Below are positions 52,574 through 61,950 of a DNA stretch of 64,000 bases, in pieces. A program made the translations under genes and the position numbers. Where the stretch lies: the NCBI RefSeq assembly GCF_030704685.1, contig NZ_JAUZDX010000004.1, positions 124,001 through 188,000 on the forward strand. Reading direction: 5' to 3'. The notes beneath the pieces are model-generated. The model worked only from the letters and a program-made list of their open reading frames with translations. It searched no databases and had not been told where the DNA came from. Source of the DNA: Acidovorax sp. A1169 (GTDB lineage: Bacteria; Pseudomonadota; Gammaproteobacteria; Burkholderiales; Burkholderiaceae_C). The first letter of the stretch is position 1; each line of letters starts with the position of its first letter.

Positions 52574-54525
52574 ATGCCACTCCTCAAGAGCCCAGGGCCC
52601 TGCGCTGCTTCACGAGGGCACAGAAAGGCGGCGCCCGAGATGTCGGCTACGGCTCGCATGTCTTGGAAAGGCCCTTCAGGAAATGGAACATTGGCAACGT
52701 CGCCATTGCAACGTGCAGTGGGTGATTGTGGTTTGCAGCCCCCGTTGGCGCCTTGATCCATGTCAACCCGCACCGATTCCACAGGCCCCGATTCGAAAAG
52801 CGCTGCCCAGGGCACACGGCCGGCGAGCACCGCCTGCATGGCGCCGGTGTCCAGCGGGCGCGCCAGCAGAAAGCCCTGCCCCTCGTCGCAGCCCATGGAT
52901 TGGAGCAACTTCAGTTGGGCCTCGGTTTCGATGCCTTCGGCGATGCAGCGCAGGTTCAGCCGGTGCGCCATGTCCACGATGAGGCGCACGATCTCGCAGG
53001 CACTGGCGTCGTCCCCCATGGCGGACACAAACTGCCGGTCAATCTTCAGGTACTGCACCGGAAAGCGGCGCAGGTAGGCCAAGGAGGAATAGCCCGTGCC
53101 GAAGTCGTCGATGCTCAGCGCAACCCCCAGGTTGCGAAAGGACTGCAGCGACTGCATCACGGCATCGATATCGCCAAACAGCAGCGACTCGGTCAATTCG
53201 ATTTCGAGCAGCCGGGCAGGAATGCCGTGGCGGTCCAGCGCAAGCGCAACGTGCTGCACGTAGTTTTGCCGCTGGAACTGCAGCGCAGAGAAATTGACCG
53301 CTACCACGGGCGCTGCCAGCCCCATCGTCTGCCAGGCCGCGAGCTGCGCCAGCGCCTGCTCCATCACGCTGTCGCCAATCAATCCGATCAGGCCACGGCG
53401 CTCCGCCAGTGGAATGAACTCAGCAGGGGAGATACTGCTGCCATCGGGCAGCACCCAGCGGGCCAATGCCTCGACTCCCGACAATTGCCCGGAAGCCAGA
53501 TTCACCTTGGGTTGATAGGCTACGGTGATCTGCTCCAGGCGCACCGCATCGCGCAGCGCGAGCGCCATGCGGCGCTGTCCATCCTGAGCCTCATAGCACT
53601 GCAACATGGGCAACCCCGGCACGGCTTCCTGGCGGGCCGCCGACGCATGGAGCAGTGCTTCGGCAGCGCTTGCACACCCCTGCGCCAACGATGACAAGCC
53701 CACACTGACCGAGATCTGGATGTGCTTTCCCTCGCCGAGGTCAAAGGGCAATGCCGTCTTCGCATACAGGCGCGAGGCGAACGACTGAACCGCATCACCG
53801 CCCCCCGCATGGGGGTCTGCCAGCGCGATGGCGAACTCATCGGGCCCGACGCGGGCCACCGCCGCCGGCCGGCCGTCGGCAGCGGCGACCTCCGTGCAGC
53901 GCAGCGCCATCTGGCGCAGCACGGCGTCGCCCGACACCAGCCCGTGCAGTTCATTGAGTTCCGTGAAGCCATCGATGTCCAGCGCGAGCACATGCACCAG
54001 GGGGGACTTCTCGCTCAGGAGATCGGCGGCCTCGGTGAACGCCTTGCGGCTGAGCAAGCCGGTGGTTGCATCCGTGGCGGCATCGCGGCTCGCACGCCCG
54101 CTGCCCAGCTGTTGCGAGGCTTGCCCGGCATAGGTGCCCAGATGGTATGCGGCCACGCCATCCGATCCACGCAGGGTGACGATGGTCAGGTACTCCTGCG
54201 ACAGCTGGCCGTCTTTGCGGCGGTTCCAGATTTCTCCTTGCCAGCGCCCCTGGCTGCCCAGCGACGCCCACATGGTGCTGTAGAAACTGCGCCCCTGCAG
54301 CCCCGAACGCAGCATGCCCGGGCTGCGCCCGACCAATTCGTCCATGGCGTAGCCGGTCGCGCATTCAAACGCCTCGTTCACCTTGAGGATGCATCCGTCC
54401 GGTTCGGTGAGCACCATCGGTGCAGGTGATTCCCGCATGGCCTGCAGCAGCATGCCGACCACCTCACTGCCAAATGCGGGGTGGGCGCTGTGTGCGTCGA
54501 TGGAGATTGTGGATTGATCGGCCAT
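52558..54525 (-). CDS. PAS-GGDEF-EAL protein, probable c-di-GMP phosphodiesterase
   Basis: A 655-residue soluble protein. A PAS domain (about 25-135) is followed by a GGDEF domain (150-310) whose active site reads GPDEF, so cyclase activity is doubtful. The EAL domain (330-580) is complete: GVEALARW, NFSALQFQRQN, ELTESLLF, DDFGTGYSSLAYLRRFPV, KIDRQFV and EGIETEAQ. It should hydrolyse c-di-GMP, perhaps with the degenerate GGDEF sensing GTP. The C-terminal 75 residues are unrelated and low-complexity. It overlaps the receiver-like gene downstream. Confidence 0.93.
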   Translation of the reverse strand: MADQSTISIDAHSAHPAFGSEVVGMLLQAMRESPAPMVLTEPDGCILKVNEAFECATGYAMDELVGRSPGMLRSGLQGRSFYSTMWASLGSQGRWQGEIWNRRKDGQLSQEYLTIVTLRGSDGVAAYHLGTYAGQASQQLGSGRASRDAATDATTGLLSRKAFTEAADLLSEKSPLVHVLALDIDGFTELNELHGLVSGDAVLRQMALRCTEVAAADGRPAAVARVGPDEFAIALADPHAGGGDAVQSFASRLYAKTALPFDLGEGKHIQISVSVGLSSLAQGCASAAEALLHASAARQEAVPGLPMLQCYEAQDGQRRMALALRDAVRLEQITVAYQPKVNLASGQLSGVEALARWVLPDGSSISPAEFIPLAERRGLIGLIGDSVMEQALAQLAAWQTMGLAAPVVAVNFSALQFQRQNYVQHVALALDRHGIPARLLEIELTESLLFGDIDAVMQSLQSFRNLGVALSIDDFGTGYSSLAYLRRFPVQYLKIDRQFVSAMGDDASACEIVRLIVDMAHRLNLRCIAEGIETEAQLKLLQSMGCDEGQGFLLARPLDTGAMQAVLAGRVPWAALFESGPVESVRVDMDQGANGGCKPQSPTARCNGDVANVPFPEGPFQDMRAVADISGAAFLCPREAAQGPGLLRSGMCQTG

Positions 54526-54744
54526 ATGTTTCCTTGAAGAGGAACCGGGAGCGGGCGTGTCGCGCTCCTGATGGCCCAGTGTAGGAACTGCCGGCAGCCC
54601 GGTCTGTGGGGAAGTCTCGATGGCCTGGGTGGGGGGGAGCTCGACAGGAAACGGGTCGACACAGGCGCAAGAGCCCGCCGCGGGCCTCCCCTGCCCTCGG
54701 CATCGGGTAGCCGCAGCAGCACTGCGCCGGCCCCCGGGTGCAGG

Positions 54745-55386
54745 CTATTGAGGGTCCGCCCCCAGCAATTGGTGGCGCATTGCCAGACGAACCAGTGCGG
54801 TCACATTGGGCGTACCCAGCTTGCTCATGAGACGGCTGCGGTAGGTGTCCACGGTCTTGGGAGACAGGTGCAGCTCGCGGCCGATGGCGGCACTGGACAG
54901 GCCTGTGACCACCATGACGACAATCTGCCGCTCGCGCGGTGACAGCGCCCCGAAGGGGTCGACGTCTGCATCCGCCGTGAGGGCCTGCACCGCCAGGTCC
55001 GCCACCTCCTGGCCAAGGTAGCGGCGGCCCTGCAACACCACCTCGATCGCGCGCAGCACCTCGCTCGATGGCGCACCCTTCAGCACATAGCCCACTGCGC
55101 CCATGCGCAACGATTCGGCCACATGCTGGGGTTGTGCCGACATGGTGAGCATGACGGTGCGCACGCTCAGCGAGCGGCGCTGCAAGTCGGCGAGCACTTC
55201 GAATCCAGACCTTCCGCCCAGGCTCAGGTCCAGGAGAAGTACGTCCGGCATCAGCCGCAGAATGTCTGCTACGGCCACGGTGGGGTCGGCGGTCTCGCCC
55301 ACAACCTCATGGCCGGCGATCTGCAGCACCGCCCGCAGCCCCTCGCGGACCATCAGGTGGTCGTCCACCAGGTAGAGCCTGCTCAT
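54745..55386 (-). CDS. NarL/FixJ-family response regulator
   Basis: A 213-residue regulator with a receiver (LYLVDDHLMVREGLRAVL; phosphoacceptor in VLLLDLSLGGRSG; Thr in MLTMSAQ; Lys in YVLKGAP) and a LuxR-type HTH (LSPRERQIVVMVVTGLSSAA, LHLSPKTVDTYRSRLMSKLG). It overlaps the sensor-kinase gene upstream by four bases, the normal arrangement for a cognate pair. Confidence 0.94.
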   Translation of the reverse strand: MSRLYLVDDHLMVREGLRAVLQIAGHEVVGETADPTVAVADILRLMPDVLLLDLSLGGRSGFEVLADLQRRSLSVRTVMLTMSAQPQHVAESLRMGAVGYVLKGAPSSEVLRAIEVVLQGRRYLGQEVADLAVQALTADADVDPFGALSPRERQIVVMVVTGLSSAAIGRELHLSPKTVDTYRSRLMSKLGTPNVTALVRLAMRHQLLGADPQ

Positions 55387-56957
55387 CGGTGCGCACCCCA
55401 GTCCAGCCGCACGATGGTGCCCCCGCCAGGGTTCGGCGCAATGCTGAAGCGGGCACCCGTGGCAAGGGCCCGTTCGCGCATGCCCACCACGCCCAGGTGC
55501 CCGGGGCGAGCGATCTGCGTATCCAGGGGCCAGCCCTGCCCATCGTCAATCACCTCGATCCGAAACTGGCTTTCATCGCCTGCCAGTACAACCCTCACAA
55601 GGGTGGCTTTCGCGTGCTGTACTGCGTTGGAGGTGGCCTCTCGCGCAACCATGAAGGCTGCGTACTCTGCATCGGCTGGCCAGCGCGTGCGCGAGACCTC
55701 GGGCTCGACTTCAAGCAACAGGTCAATGCCCGGAAGGGTGAGGTCGCGCGACCTCAATTCGTTGTCCAGGGCTGCTGCAAGCCCGTCATCGTCCAGCAAT
55801 GGCGGGCGCAGATCCACCAGAACCTGACGCACTTGCTTGATTGCCTGGTCAATCAGGCCGCCCAGTTGCTGTCTGGCCTTCCCGCTGGCCTGCACATCCT
55901 GAGCGTTCGCCGCGCTTGCGTCGAAGGTGAGCCGGATCGCGGTGAGCGTCTGACCGAGCTGGTCGTGCAGTGCCTGGGCCAGGCGTTGCGTCGTCTCTTT
56001 TTCCTGGTGCATGAGCTGCTGCGCCAGATCCGACAGCTCGCTCTGGTAGCGCAGCAGTGCTTCTTCTGCCCGCGCCCTTTGTGTGACATCGCGCAGGATC
56101 GCCGTCAGGGTCAGCTTGCCATTGACCACCGCACGCGAGATGGACGCTTCCAGCTCCAGAACCTCTCCGTCGGCGCGCACGCCTTTGACGCGGCCTGCGC
56201 CCATGGCGCGCCGCGTGACCTTGGATTCCACAAACCCATGCAGGTCGGCGCCATGCCCGCTGCGATAGCGCTCGGGCATCAGGGAGTCCAGCGGTTGATT
56301 GAGCATGCTGGCTGCGGTGCGCCCAAAAATGCGTTCGGCCGCCGGGTTGAACAGCACGATGCGCCCATCCTCGTCGCAGCTGATCACCGCGTCGCTGGCC
56401 GCATCGATCACCGCGGCCAGGGTCTCCTGCTGCTCGCGCAGACGCAGCTCATTCTGGACCCGCTCGGTGACGTCGCGCAGGATGACGGTAAAGAGCTTCT
56501 GCCCGGCAATCTCCACCTGCGAGATGGATGCCTCGATGGGGAACTCCTCCCCGTCTGCCCTGAGGCCGCTGATGGCCCCGATGGAGCCCATGCGGCGGGT
56601 GGTGATGCCTGTGGTGCCGAACGCTTCGACGTGCGCCGCATGCTGCCCACGAAATCGCTGGGGCATGAAGCGGGTGATCGGGTGGCCCAGCGCTTGCGCA
56701 GCCTCGCAGCGGAACATGCGCTCCGCCGCCTTGTTGAAGAGCACGATGCGCTGCGTTGCATCGATCGTGACGATGCCATCCATGGCCGATTCGAACAACG
56801 CCCGCAGCCGGGCTTCGCTGTCGGAAAGCCCGGTCTGTGCCTCGGTCGGCAGTGGCGGCATGTCAGTCAAATGGAGGTACGCCTCTTGTTGGAACCAGGC
56901 GGCAGGCAGCGCATGCACCGATGCACCACCCATGCCGCTCCACCCTCTTTCGGTCAT
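55383..56957 (-). CDS. PAS-PAS sensor histidine kinase (HisKA_3, NarX/DegS type)
   Basis: A 524-residue cytoplasmic kinase. Two PAS domains (about 48-165 and 175-300) share DGIVTIDATQRIVLFNKAAE or DAVISCDEDGRIVLFNPAAE and end in ILRDVTERV or ILRDVTQRA. The HisKA_3 phospho-His is in LAQALHDQLGQTLTAIRL, and the HATPase has REATSNAVQHAKAT and GHLGVVGMRERAL. No membrane helices, so it senses an internal cue, perhaps redox through PAS. It is divergent from the fnr gene, separated by 129 bases. The exact start is uncertain; later in-frame ATGs exist. Confidence 0.92.
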   Translation of the reverse strand: MTERGWSGMGGASVHALPAAWFQQEAYLHLTDMPPLPTEAQTGLSDSEARLRALFESAMDGIVTIDATQRIVLFNKAAERMFRCEAAQALGHPITRFMPQRFRGQHAAHVEAFGTTGITTRRMGSIGAISGLRADGEEFPIEASISQVEIAGQKLFTVILRDVTERVQNELRLREQQETLAAVIDAASDAVISCDEDGRIVLFNPAAERIFGRTAASMLNQPLDSLMPERYRSGHGADLHGFVESKVTRRAMGAGRVKGVRADGEVLELEASISRAVVNGKLTLTAILRDVTQRARAEEALLRYQSELSDLAQQLMHQEKETTQRLAQALHDQLGQTLTAIRLTFDASAANAQDVQASGKARQQLGGLIDQAIKQVRQVLVDLRPPLLDDDGLAAALDNELRSRDLTLPGIDLLLEVEPEVSRTRWPADAEYAAFMVAREATSNAVQHAKATLVRVVLAGDESQFRIEVIDDGQGWPLDTQIARPGHLGVVGMRERALATGARFSIAPNPGGGTIVRLDWGAHR

Positions 56958-57086
56958 TGTAGGTTCGCTTTGTCAGGGCGGCCAAGGAAACATGACCGAA
57001 GCTCCCGTCAGGCGCAGTGGAGAACTCCCCACAGCCAGATCCCGGCCGGCTGCCTACAGTCGTGACACCAACCGGGGACCTGCACC

Positions 57087-57806
57087 ATGACCAACGCTTC
57101 TACCACCGCCACCTGCTCCCAGTGCACACAACGCGATGTGTGCTTTCCCGTGGACCTGGAGCCATCGCAACGGGTGCGTCTGGACCAGTTGTCGATTCGG
57201 CGCATCCGGATCAAGCGGGGCGAGCACCTGTTTCGCGACGGCGATGCGTTCAAGGCCCTCTTCACCGTGCGCAGCGGCTTTTTCAAGACAGGCCTGGCCA
57301 CCGAGACAGGGCACGAGCAGGTGACTGGATTCCAGATGGCCGGCGAGATGATTGGCCTGGACGGGATCGTCACGGAGCGCCACATGGGCAGCGCGGTGGC
57401 CCTCGAGGATTCGGAGGTATGCGCCATTCCCTACACCCGGCTGGCCGAGCTTTCGCGTGAATTGCCCGCCATGCAGCAGCACCTGCACAAGGCGATGAGC
57501 CGGGAGATCGTTCGCGAGCACCAGATGATGCTGCTGCTGGGCAGCATGCGGGCGCAGGAGCGGCTCGCGACATTCCTGCTGAACCTGGTCAAGCGCCTTC
57601 ATGCGCGCGGATTCTCGGAGTCGGAGCTGGTGCTGCGCATGACGCGGGCAGAAATCGGCTCCTACCTCGGGATGAAGCTCGAAACCGTCAGCCGGCTGTT
57701 CTCCAGGCTGACCCAGGAAGGAATCCTGACGGTTCACCAGCGGCACGTTTGCATCGCCGACGCAGGAAGGCTGCTGGGCAACGAGTCGCAAGCAGCCATT
57801 CACTAG
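57087..57806 (+). CDS. fnr: FNR-type oxygen-sensing transcription factor
   Basis: A 239-residue Crp/Fnr regulator. Cys10, Cys13 and Cys19 (CSQCTQRDVC) plus Cys112 (DSEVCAIP) reproduce the four [4Fe-4S] ligands of FNR, including the C-x2-C-x5-C spacing. The recognition helix ETVSR (199-203) has the Glu, Ser and Arg that read TTGAT half-sites. It should activate or repress under low oxygen. It is divergent from a PAS kinase and 48 bases upstream of an Aer-like receptor. A near-consensus site lies in front of the cyclase at 37.9 kb. Confidence 0.95.
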   Translation: MTNASTTATCSQCTQRDVCFPVDLEPSQRVRLDQLSIRRIRIKRGEHLFRDGDAFKALFTVRSGFFKTGLATETGHEQVTGFQMAGEMIGLDGIVTERHMGSAVALEDSEVCAIPYTRLAELSRELPAMQQHLHKAMSREIVREHQMMLLLGSMRAQERLATFLLNLVKRLHARGFSESELVLRMTRAEIGSYLGMKLETVSRLFSRLTQEGILTVHQRHVCIADAGRLLGNESQAAIH

Positions 57807-57854
57807 CAGGGCTTGGCCCCACTGCCACCCACCCATTCCTAAGAAGGATTCCCC

Positions 57855-59570
57855 ATGCAGATCAACCTTCCCGTCACCCACCGTGAGCACGACTATCCCG
57901 ATACCGACTCCCTGGTGTCGATGACCGATCGGCAGGGGGTCATCACGCACTGCAACCACGCCTTCGTCGACGTGTCCGGTTATGCGTACGAAGAACTCAT
58001 TGGCCAGCCGCACCACATGATCCGGCACCCCGACATGCCCGCGCAAGCATTCAAGGACATGTGGCGGACCATAGGCGGTGGCGAGCCCTGGACCGGCCTG
58101 GTCATGAACCGCCGCAAAGACGGCGACCACTACTGGGTGGTGGCGAACGTCACGCCCATCATGGAAGGGGGCAAGCCAAGCGGCTACATGTCCGTTCGCA
58201 CCAAGCCGACACGGGAGCAGATCGACGCAGCACAGTCGCTGTACCTGCGGCTGGCACAGCAGGAGAAGAACGGCAAGGAGGACTTTTATATTGCAGCCGG
58301 CCAGGTTCGCAGACGGGGTGTGCGAGGCCTGGCTGCCTCGGCGATCCAGTCATCGCTGACATCGCGCATGGGCTTCGCACTGGCACTGGTGGCCACCCTG
58401 TCGATGCTTCCCGACGCCATGGACTGGCAAGGCGCGTTGGCGACCATCGCGCGAACCAGCATCCTCGCTACCGGCCTCGGCATCGTATTTGCCTGGTTCA
58501 CCTGGCGCCTGAATGCGGCGCTGCACGAAGCCTTGCGATTTGCGGGCGAACTGTCGGCGTGCAATCTGACGGGCCTCCCACGCCTTGACTTTCCCGAGCC
58601 CATGGGTGCCTTGATGCGCCGGCTCAACCAGGTCCAGATCAACCTTCGTGCGGTGGTCGGCGATGTTCGCAAGGAGATCACCGGATTCAACGCCTCCGCC
58701 AGGGAAATCGCGCAGGGCAGTTTCGATCTGGCGGGCCGCACGGAAACGCAGGCCGCCAGCCTGGAGGAAACCGCAGCGGCCATGGAGGAACTGGCAAGCA
58801 CAGTGCGCCAGACCGCAGAAACAGCCTCAGTGATGGCGACACGCAGCGATGACAGCGGCCTCATTGCAGGCCGCGGAGAACAAGCGGTGCAGGATGCCCG
58901 TGTGGCGATGGACGCCATAGAGCAAACCTCCCGCAAGATCGGCAGCATCACGGCGGTCATCGAAGGCATCGCATTCCAGACCAACCTTCTCGCCCTCAAT
59001 GCAGCGGTGGAGGCCGCTCGCGCCGGGGAAAGCGGCCGGGGATTTGCCGTGGTCGCGACGGAAGTGCGTGCGCTGGCCCAACGCAGCGCCACTGCCGCCA
59101 AGGAAATTCAGCAGTTGACTGCGGAAGCCGCCCAGCGCATCGCCGAAGGCTCTGAACGCATCCATGGCGCAGGCAAGACACTGGTGGAGGTCACAACCTC
59201 CGTGCGCGAGGTGGGCGACATGGTGAGACAGATCACCGGTGCGACCAGGGAACAGTCGCAGGGCATCTCACAGGTTAATGAGGCGGTGCTGCAGCTGGAC
59301 ACCGTCACCCAGCAAAACGCCGCACTCGTGGAAGAGTCCGCCGCGTCCGCTGGAACCCTGAGCCAAAGCGCCGAGACAGTGCAGCGCGCCATTTCGGTAT
59401 TTCAGATCCATGTTCATGGCAATGAGAGCCGCCCTCGCCCACTTCAACAGAAGACGCCAGCGCAGCACAAGGCCAAAGGAAGGGAGCTGGCGTATGCAGG
59501 AAAAAAGCCCCAAGCGGCACGTATAGCCCCGGGGTTGCCCGCAATGGGCCGCGCCCTCCAACTGCCTTAG
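57855..59570 (+). CDS. Aer-like PAS-containing chemoreceptor
   Basis: A 571-residue receptor with an N-terminal PAS domain (about 15-120; [49 protein letters not shown]), as in the aerotaxis receptor Aer. A hydrophobic pair follows around 175-215 that anchors it without a real periplasmic domain, then HAMP-like helices and the MCP tip [20 protein letters not shown]. The basic C-terminal tail has no CheR pentapeptide. Encoded directly after fnr, which suggests joint transcription and a redox or oxygen taxis role. Confidence 0.93.
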   Translation: MQINLPVTHREHDYPDTDSLVSMTDRQGVITHCNHAFVDVSGYAYEELIGQPHHMIRHPDMPAQAFKDMWRTIGGGEPWTGLVMNRRKDGDHYWVVANVTPIMEGGKPSGYMSVRTKPTREQIDAAQSLYLRLAQQEKNGKEDFYIAAGQVRRRGVRGLAASAIQSSLTSRMGFALALVATLSMLPDAMDWQGALATIARTSILATGLGIVFAWFTWRLNAALHEALRFAGELSACNLTGLPRLDFPEPMGALMRRLNQVQINLRAVVGDVRKEITGFNASAREIAQGSFDLAGRTETQAASLEETAAAMEELASTVRQTAETASVMATRSDDSGLIAGRGEQAVQDARVAMDAIEQTSRKIGSITAVIEGIAFQTNLLALNAAVEAARAGESGRGFAVVATEVRALAQRSATAAKEIQQLTAEAAQRIAEGSERIHGAGKTLVEVTTSVREVGDMVRQITGATREQSQGISQVNEAVLQLDTVTQQNAALVEESAASAGTLSQSAETVQRAISVFQIHVHGNESRPRPLQQKTPAQHKAKGRELAYAGKKPQAARIAPGLPAMGRALQLP

Positions 59571-59643
59571 GGCTGGGCAGCTTTGGATTCAGAAAAGCAC
59601 AAAAACAAAATAATTCACTCATTTGATTGAAATGATAAAAAAT

Positions 59644-59662
59644 CGCAATGTGAATCATTATC
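59644..59662 (+). promoter_or_regulatory. Fur-like box upstream of a chemoreceptor gene
   Basis: AATGTGAATCATTATC (59647-59662) matches the right 16 positions of the 19-bp Fur consensus at 14 positions by hand count; the three left-most bases do not match. It lies about 115 bases before the MCP start in an AT-rich promoter region. Confidence 0.55.
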
Positions 59663-59776
59663 ACCACTATCTAGGTGAGGCTTTCGGTCCACCACCCTGA
59701 TTGGAGCGCGCTCAGGGGCAGGCCAGCGTTGACTCTTTATTCCGAACCATCAACACATCCCAACCTGAACCCTCCC

Positions 59777-61411
59777 ATGAACTTCCAGCACACCAAAATA
59801 TCCACCCGCCTCTCCCTGCTCCTTGTAGCAATGTGCACTTTGATGGCTGTCATTGGCTCAGCAGGCCTGATGGGCATGCAACGCTCCAACGCAGGCCTGA
59901 ACACCGTCTACCAAGACCGGGTGGTACCACTCAAGCAGATCAAACTGGTATCCGACGCGTATGCGGTCAACATCGTTGATACGGCGCACAAGGTGCGCGA
60001 CGGTGCGTTGACAGCCCAGCAAGGCCTGGACTCCATCAGCAAGGCCAAGAAGGAGATCGGCGACAACTGGAATGCCTACCTGGCAACCACTCTGGTGCCT
60101 GAAGAAGTGCGCCTGGTGGAGCAGTTCAAAAAGCTGCTGCCCGCCGCCGACGGCTCGGTAAAAATCCTGGAGGGACACCTTCAGAAAGGCGACCTGGCCG
60201 CATTGACCCAATTTGCCGCCAAGGACATGTACCCTGCACTCGACCCCTTGCAGGACGTGCTAGGGGGCTTGGTGCAGGTGCAGCTGGATACTGCGCGCGC
60301 CGAATACGAACATGCAGTCGCGTCCTACCAGAACACGCAGCTCTTCGTCGCCCTGGCCATCGGCATGGGCCTTCTGTTTGCGCTGGGTTTCGGCTACCTG
60401 GTGGCCCGCAGCATCATCCGCCAGCTGGGCACGGAGCCTGGCACTGCTGCCCATCTGGCAACGAGCGTGGCGCAGGGCGACCTCACTGTGGCCATCGCGC
60501 TGAAGGATGGAGACACCACCAGCCTGATGGCACAACTCAAGCGCATGCAGGACAGCCTGGTGGCCATGGTTTCCTCGGTGCATCAGAGCTCCGAAAACGT
60601 GGCCAGCGCCTCGGAGCAGATTGCCCAGGGAAATACCGACCTGTCCTCGCGCACAGAAGAGCAGGCCAGCGCCCTGGAGGAAACCGCGGCCTCGATGGAG
60701 CAGCTGAACTCTGCGGTAAAGCAGAACGCTGAAAGTGCCCGCAGGGCCAATGAACTCGCGTTGAGCGCTTCGACGGTAGCGCTGCAGGGCGGTGCCGTGG
60801 TGGCCGAAGTGGTCCACACCATGAAGAGTATCAACGAGAGTTCCGTGCAGATCGCGGACATCGTCGGCGTGATTGACTCCATTGCCTTCCAGACCAACAT
60901 CCTGGCCTTGAACGCGGCCGTAGAGGCGGCCCGCGCAGGCGAACAGGGCCGGGGCTTTGCCGTCGTGGCCACCGAAGTGCGCAACCTTGCAGGCCGCGCC
61001 GCTTCGGCGGCCCGCGAAATCAAGGGACTGATCGGTGCCAGCGTGGAACGCGTGGAAGCCGGCACCGCCCTGGTGGACCGTGCAGGCCAGACCATGGGCG
61101 AGGTGGTCGATTCCATCCGGCGCGTTACCGACATCATGGGCGAAATCAGCGCCGCCAGCGGCGAGCAGAGCATGGGGGTGGACCAGATCAACGAGGCGGT
61201 GACGCAGATGGACCAGACCACCCAGCAAAACGCCGCCCTGGTCGAAGAGATGGCTGCTGCTGCGTCGAGTCTGAGCCACCAGGCGCACGGGCTTGTGGAG
61301 ACCGTTGCCCAGTTCAAGTTACCCAATGCTCTCACCCGCGCATTGCCTCTGGCCAGAGGCGTGCCTCGCCTCTCCCTCATTGGCCATGCGCGCGCTCCTG
61401 GCGCCGCTTGA
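59777..61411 (+). CDS. methyl-accepting chemotaxis protein, 4HB type
   Basis: A 544-residue MCP with TM1 near 10-32, a four-helix-bundle ligand domain (about 35-190; VVPLKQIKLVSDAYAVNIVD), TM2 near 193-215 (LFVALAIGMGLLFALGFGYL), HAMP and the tip [20 protein letters not shown]. The C-terminus lacks the CheR pentapeptide. Start at ATG 59777. It stands alone behind a Fur-like site, unlike the other receptors in the window. Downstream lies a scar with gene remnants. Confidence 0.94.
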   Translation: MNFQHTKISTRLSLLLVAMCTLMAVIGSAGLMGMQRSNAGLNTVYQDRVVPLKQIKLVSDAYAVNIVDTAHKVRDGALTAQQGLDSISKAKKEIGDNWNAYLATTLVPEEVRLVEQFKKLLPAADGSVKILEGHLQKGDLAALTQFAAKDMYPALDPLQDVLGGLVQVQLDTARAEYEHAVASYQNTQLFVALAIGMGLLFALGFGYLVARSIIRQLGTEPGTAAHLATSVAQGDLTVAIALKDGDTTSLMAQLKRMQDSLVAMVSSVHQSSENVASASEQIAQGNTDLSSRTEEQASALEETAASMEQLNSAVKQNAESARRANELALSASTVALQGGAVVAEVVHTMKSINESSVQIADIVGVIDSIAFQTNILALNAAVEAARAGEQGRGFAVVATEVRNLAGRAASAAREIKGLIGASVERVEAGTALVDRAGQTMGEVVDSIRRVTDIMGEISAASGEQSMGVDQINEAVTQMDQTTQQNAALVEEMAAAASSLSHQAHGLVETVAQFKLPNALTRALPLARGVPRLSLIGHARAPGAA

Positions 61412-61429
61412 ACCCATCCGCGTCCGGGT

Positions 61430-61620
61430 CTAGTGAAACCGGTGGTGGTCCCACCGCCATCGCCCCAGCGCCCGGTGGGGGCCGCCCGAGCCCAGCCGGT
61501 TGTAGAGCAGCTGGAACTCGCGCACCGTCCAGCTCAGCGGCTCCACGGGGTGCTCCGGCACGTCGCGGGGGCTGTAGTACAGGGTCATGTGGGGCGCGCT
61601 TGTCCAGTGCGCGGCGGGAA
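61430..61620 (-). pseudogene. 3' remnant of a 2'-5' RNA ligase-like gene
   Basis: One minus-strand frame ending in TAG at 61432-61430 reads TSAPHMTLYYSPRDVPEHPV, then LSWTVREFQLLYNRLG and ALGRWRWDHH. This is the C-terminal half of a LigT/2'-5' RNA ligase-fold protein, with the second HxT motif (HMT). The N-terminal half with the first HxT motif is missing; the similarity stops where the AraC remnant begins on the other strand. No start or ribosome site is visible, so it is treated as a fragment. Confidence 0.5.
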
Positions 61621-61623
61621 CAA

Positions 61624-61944
61624 ATGCCCAAGGATGTGCGCCTGCAGCGCATTGCGCGTGCGCTCATCGCCGACCCGGCGGACGGGCGCGACCTGGAGGC
61701 CTGGGCCCGGTGGGCGGCCCTGAGCTCGCGCACGCTGAGCCGGCGCTTCGTGGAGGAAACCGGCTTCAACTTCACCGCCTGGCGGCAGCGCGCGCGCCTC
61801 ATGCGCTCACTGGAGATGCTGGCTGCCAACGTGCCCGTGAACAGCATCGCGCTGGACCTGGGCTATGCCACGGCCAGCGCCTTCATCACCTTGTTCAAGC
61901 GCAGCTTCGGCGAGACCCCTGCGGCCTACCGGCAGCGGCTGTGA
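61624..61944 (+). pseudogene. truncated AraC-family regulator (HTH domain only)
   Basis: A 106-residue frame covering only the C-terminal AraC DNA-binding domain: RLQRIARALIADPADGRDLE, LSSRTLSRRFVEETGFNFTA and LDLGYATASAFITLFKRSFG with both HTH units. The N-terminal ligand domain (normally about 150 residues) is absent and the upstream sequence belongs to another gene fragment. An ATG at 61624 with GGCGGGAAC upstream could still allow a stand-alone HTH protein. Confidence 0.65.
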
Positions 61945-61950
61945 GGAGCT

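Noticed and set aside
61632-61700. Continuation of the RNA-ligase fragment antisense to the AraC HTH
   Set aside because: A few residues look ligase-like in another frame, but the same bases encode conserved AraC sequence on the plus strand, so the match is taken as chance.
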